Program-made: the position numbers and the translations under genes
The notes under the pieces: generated by a model
Told to the model about the DNA's origin: nothing
What the model saw: the letters and a program-made list of their open reading frames with translations, nothing else
The model's database searches: none
Shown here: positions 15,317 to 17,058 of the stretch, piece by piece
Layout: every line of letters starts with the position of its first letter
Position numbering within the stretch: the stretch's first letter is position 1
Source: CBDULQ01 sp965368115
GTDB lineage: Bacteria > Pseudomonadota > Gammaproteobacteria > SZUA-229
Assembly (NCBI GenBank): GCA_965368115.1
Contig: CBDULQ010000056.1
Span: 1-17,058 of the forward strand
DNA: 17,058 nt
Direction of reading: 5' to 3'

Positions 15317-15362
15317 TTGCGCCGGATCGATGATTGAGAGCGAATATTGAAAAGGAGATTTG

Positions 15363-15908
15363 ATGATGAACATGTTACTCGGCGCCGTTGGCGCATTTAA
15401 ATGGAGCAGCCTGTTGATGATGGGTGTACTGGTGCTCGGCCTGTTTCTCAGCAGCGGCCGGCTGTATGCGGCGCAACCGGACCCGATCACCGCCGAAAAA
15501 GCGAGAACCGCGATGGTGGAGTGGCTGGAGTGTGAAGAATGTACTGAAGGCCAGCTCAGAGATCTGCTTGAGCAGGGCCGTGTGGTCGAAAGTTTGCTCA
15601 TTGCTACACTGAAATCCGGCCTGGCACCCGCCAACCGGGAACTCTACAAACGGGAACTGGAAAAACGCTATGACAAGCTCATTGCCTACGCGGAACGCCA
15701 TCCCAAGTCAAAACCCACCCTGGACAAGGCAAGATACGTTGCACTCTACATGGGTAACTTTGAAGCCCAGTACCGCACCCGCGCCGCTGAAGCACTGGTC
15801 AAAATGGACAGCGCCGAAGGCAGGGATGCAGTCGTCCGGGTGATGAAAGAAACTCGCCGCAAGGATGTACAACAGGCGCTGGAAGGTTATCTGAACAAAG
15901 CGAAGTAG
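15363..15908 (+). CDS. small exported helical protein of unknown function
   Basis: This 181-residue protein has an N-terminal hydrophobic segment (about 12-32) ending in LYAAQ, so it is either exported or anchored. The mature part is helical and charged. It has a CEEC pair (57-60) and, at the C-terminus (about 137-178), a segment like a HEAT repeat (YRTRAAEALVKMDS then DAVVRVMKETRRKDVQQAL). I do not recognise a family. It lies 46 bases after the metallopeptidase gene with its own GGAG (15354-15357) and ends before a strong terminator, so the two are probably one transcript. ATG 15363 is five bases and ATG 15366 eight bases from GGAG; either could be used. Confidence 0.75.
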   Translation: MMNMLLGAVGAFKWSSLLMMGVLVLGLFLSSGRLYAAQPDPITAEKARTAMVEWLECEECTEGQLRDLLEQGRVVESLLIATLKSGLAPANRELYKRELEKRYDKLIAYAERHPKSKPTLDKARYVALYMGNFEAQYRTRAAEALVKMDSAEGRDAVVRVMKETRRKDVQQALEGYLNKAK

Positions 15909-15913
15909 TCAGT

Positions 15914-15986
15914 CACAAACAAACCCTGCTTATTGTTTGTGGTCGTTTGGCCCCGCATCGGTCCCTCGGTGCGGGGTTTTCTTTTT
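15914..15986 (+). terminator. intrinsic terminator preceded by a second hairpin
   Basis: CCCCGCATCGG (15951-15961) pairs with the mirror arm ending at 15976 to give an 11-bp stem with two G-T wobbles and a TCCC loop. It is followed by ttttcttttt (15977-15986). Just upstream, CACAAACAA (15914-15922) and TTGTTTGTG (15933-15941) form a perfect 9-bp stem around a 10-base loop. The second stem-loop with the T-run is a textbook Rho-independent terminator for the metallopeptidase operon. Confidence 0.9.
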
Positions 15987-16042
15987 ATATATGTGATGCT
16001 GGAACTGGACATCAGGTTATTTCTGTTTTTAGAGTGTGAGTC

Positions 16043-16062
16043 AATACGATAAAGGTCGTATT
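16043..16062. promoter_or_regulatory. inverted repeat before the murein endopeptidase gene
   Basis: AATACGA and TCGTATT are perfect 7-base arms around taaagg, ending 20 bases before the ATG at 16083. It could be an operator, since TACGAT at 16045-16050 resembles a -10 box, or a small leader hairpin. No regulator can be assigned. Confidence 0.35.
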
Positions 16063-16082
16063 ACTTACGCAAGAGTGATTGC

Positions 16083-16772
16083 ATGAAGTTTGTTCTTATT
16101 GTTATCGCCCTGGTTTTATCCGGACAGGCATGGGCAGGTGAAAGCACATGTTTCGGTACCACTTCAAACGGATCCCTGAAAGACGGCGTCGCCCTGCCTT
16201 ACCAGGGTGAAAACTTCGTCAGTTACAGCTATATCGCCAGCAAGATTGGCCGCACGTATGTGCATTCAACTGTAAAGACGATTGTGCTCGATGCTTATCA
16301 GATATTAAACCAGGACGTGCCTGATCGGAAATTCAAATACGCCGAAACAGGGTTCAAGGAAGGCGGTGAGTTCAAGCCGCACAAAACTCACAGAAATGGA
16401 TTGTCGATCGATTTCATGGTGCCCGTAGTCAATGAATCAGGACAGTCCGATTATTTTTCCACGCACGCGCTAAATAAGTTCGGTTATTCCGTGGAGTTTG
16501 ATGATCAGGGGCGTTACGACGAGTATCGGATCGATTATGAGGCCATGGCTGCACATATCGTGGCGCTGCACAAGGCGTCTATCAAGCAGGGTGTTGATCT
16601 ATGGCGAGTGATATTTGCGCCGGAGCTTCAGCGCTATTTGTTTGAAACGCAGTATGGGGATTATCTTCGAAAATACATTGCCTTCTCAAAGAAGCGATCA
16701 TGGGTGCGGCATGATGAGCATTATCATGTTGATTTTGAGGTGCCGTGTGAGGCGTTGGGTAGTGATAATTAA
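16083..16772 (+). CDS. exported MepA-like (LAS-type) murein endopeptidase
   Basis: This 229-residue protein has a signal peptide at 1-18 (cleavage after AWA). The catalytic zinc site matches LAS peptidases of the penicillin-insensitive murein endopeptidase group. His103 and Asp110 lie in HKTHRNGLSIDF, and HxH (His213, His215) lies in WVRHDEHYHVDFEVPC. Such enzymes cut D-Ala-meso-DAP cross-links in peptidoglycan in the periplasm. It is shorter than E. coli MepA (about 274 residues), and the region between the metal motifs is divergent, so the exact bond cleaved is uncertain. Cys23 and Cys222 may form a disulfide. The ribosome site is weak (AAGAG). It stands alone after a terminator, so it is probably transcribed separately. 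Confidence 0.82.
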   Translation: MKFVLIVIALVLSGQAWAGESTCFGTTSNGSLKDGVALPYQGENFVSYSYIASKIGRTYVHSTVKTIVLDAYQILNQDVPDRKFKYAETGFKEGGEFKPHKTHRNGLSIDFMVPVVNESGQSDYFSTHALNKFGYSVEFDDQGRYDEYRIDYEAMAAHIVALHKASIKQGVDLWRVIFAPELQRYLFETQYGDYLRKYIAFSKKRSWVRHDEHYHVDFEVPCEALGSDN

Positions 16773-16983
16773 TGAGCGTTGTGCGGCCTCTGTTTTTTAA
16801 TTGATGCATCCAGATGGAGTTTCAGGTTGTGCTGTTTCCGAATATGTAAATTAGTCAAGAATAAAAAGAAGACGTAAGTCGATCTAAATGCCATAAATCT
16901 AACCATTTTTCCTATTCCCTAATTTAATTTCAGCTGATAGTTTTCCCGCCGAATTATGCGAACGTTTTTGAAAAGGGAAGATT

Positions 16984-17058
16984 ATGAAGATTTCTGGACT
17001 ATTGATTCTGCTGTTTGGTTTTTCGTTGCTTCATGGATGTGGCGGCGGTGGTGGGGGA
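16984..17058 (+). CDS. lipoprotein, N-terminal fragment cut by the window edge
   Basis: Only 25 codons are visible. They encode Met-Lys, a hydrophobic stretch (about 5-16) and the lipobox LLHGC with Cys19, followed by a run of Gly. This is a lipoprotein signal peptide, so the mature protein should be lipid-anchored on the cell envelope. AAGGGAAG a few bases before the ATG is a fair ribosome site. The Gly run after the Cys is common in lipoproteins as a flexible tether. The rest of the gene lies beyond the window. The 211 bases upstream (16773-16983) are A+T rich and hold no recognised feature. Confidence 0.75.
   Translation, partial: MKISGLLILLFGFSLLHGCGGGGGG

Overview
The window reads as chromosomal DNA from a gammaproteobacterium. 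That is an inference from the moderate GC content, the dense operons, the DUF4389 membrane protein, a MepA-like murein endopeptidase and the clustered 'gtcattcccgcgaaagcgggaat'-type palindromes; no rRNA or other marker gene is present. No tRNA, rRNA, CRISPR array, transposase or integrase was seen.

Layout. (1) 110-4240, plus strand: an ankyrin-repeat protein with one membrane anchor, a small DUF4389 membrane protein, and a 981-residue patatin-like lipase with a multi-pass membrane N-terminus. (2) 4241-4557: non-coding, holding a rearranged copy of a palindromic repeat. (3) 4558-12938: a self-contained module. A divergent TetR regulator faces eight plus-strand genes: Tat-exported substrate-binding protein, class A flavin monooxygenase, DUF1116 (YahG/YlbE-type) protein, ABC permease, ABC ATPase, [2Fe-2S] ferredoxin, RidA-type deaminase and ferredoxin reductase. 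Most junctions overlap or are only a few bases long. A perfect 7+4+7 palindrome (5402-5419) between tetR and the operon is the likely operator. (4) 12939-13855: non-coding, dominated by a tandem array of a 245-bp unit, about 2.6 copies, built from nested hairpins. (5) 13856-15908: a secreted HEXXH metallopeptidase candidate and a small exported helical protein, ending in a strong terminator. (6) 16083-16772: a MepA-like LAS murein endopeptidase, then the first 25 codons of a lipoprotein at the window edge.

How the genes may work together. The central module looks like a substrate-induced uptake and oxidation pathway. The NMT1/SsuA-type importer would bring in a small organic molecule and the flavoprotein would hydroxylate or oxidise it. 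The ferredoxin pair would supply electrons to an oxygenase that is not encoded here. RidA would clear a reactive enamine/imine or similar intermediate, and the DUF1116 protein would act on a carbamoyl- or oxamate-like product. DUF1116 proteins are known from the FdrA/YlbE/YlbF set linked to allantoin-derived oxamate metabolism in E. coli, but its partners are absent here. The gene combination points to a nitrogen-containing substrate whose identity cannot be read from sequence. I do not recognise this exact combination as a described pathway, and it is the best candidate for a new system in the window.
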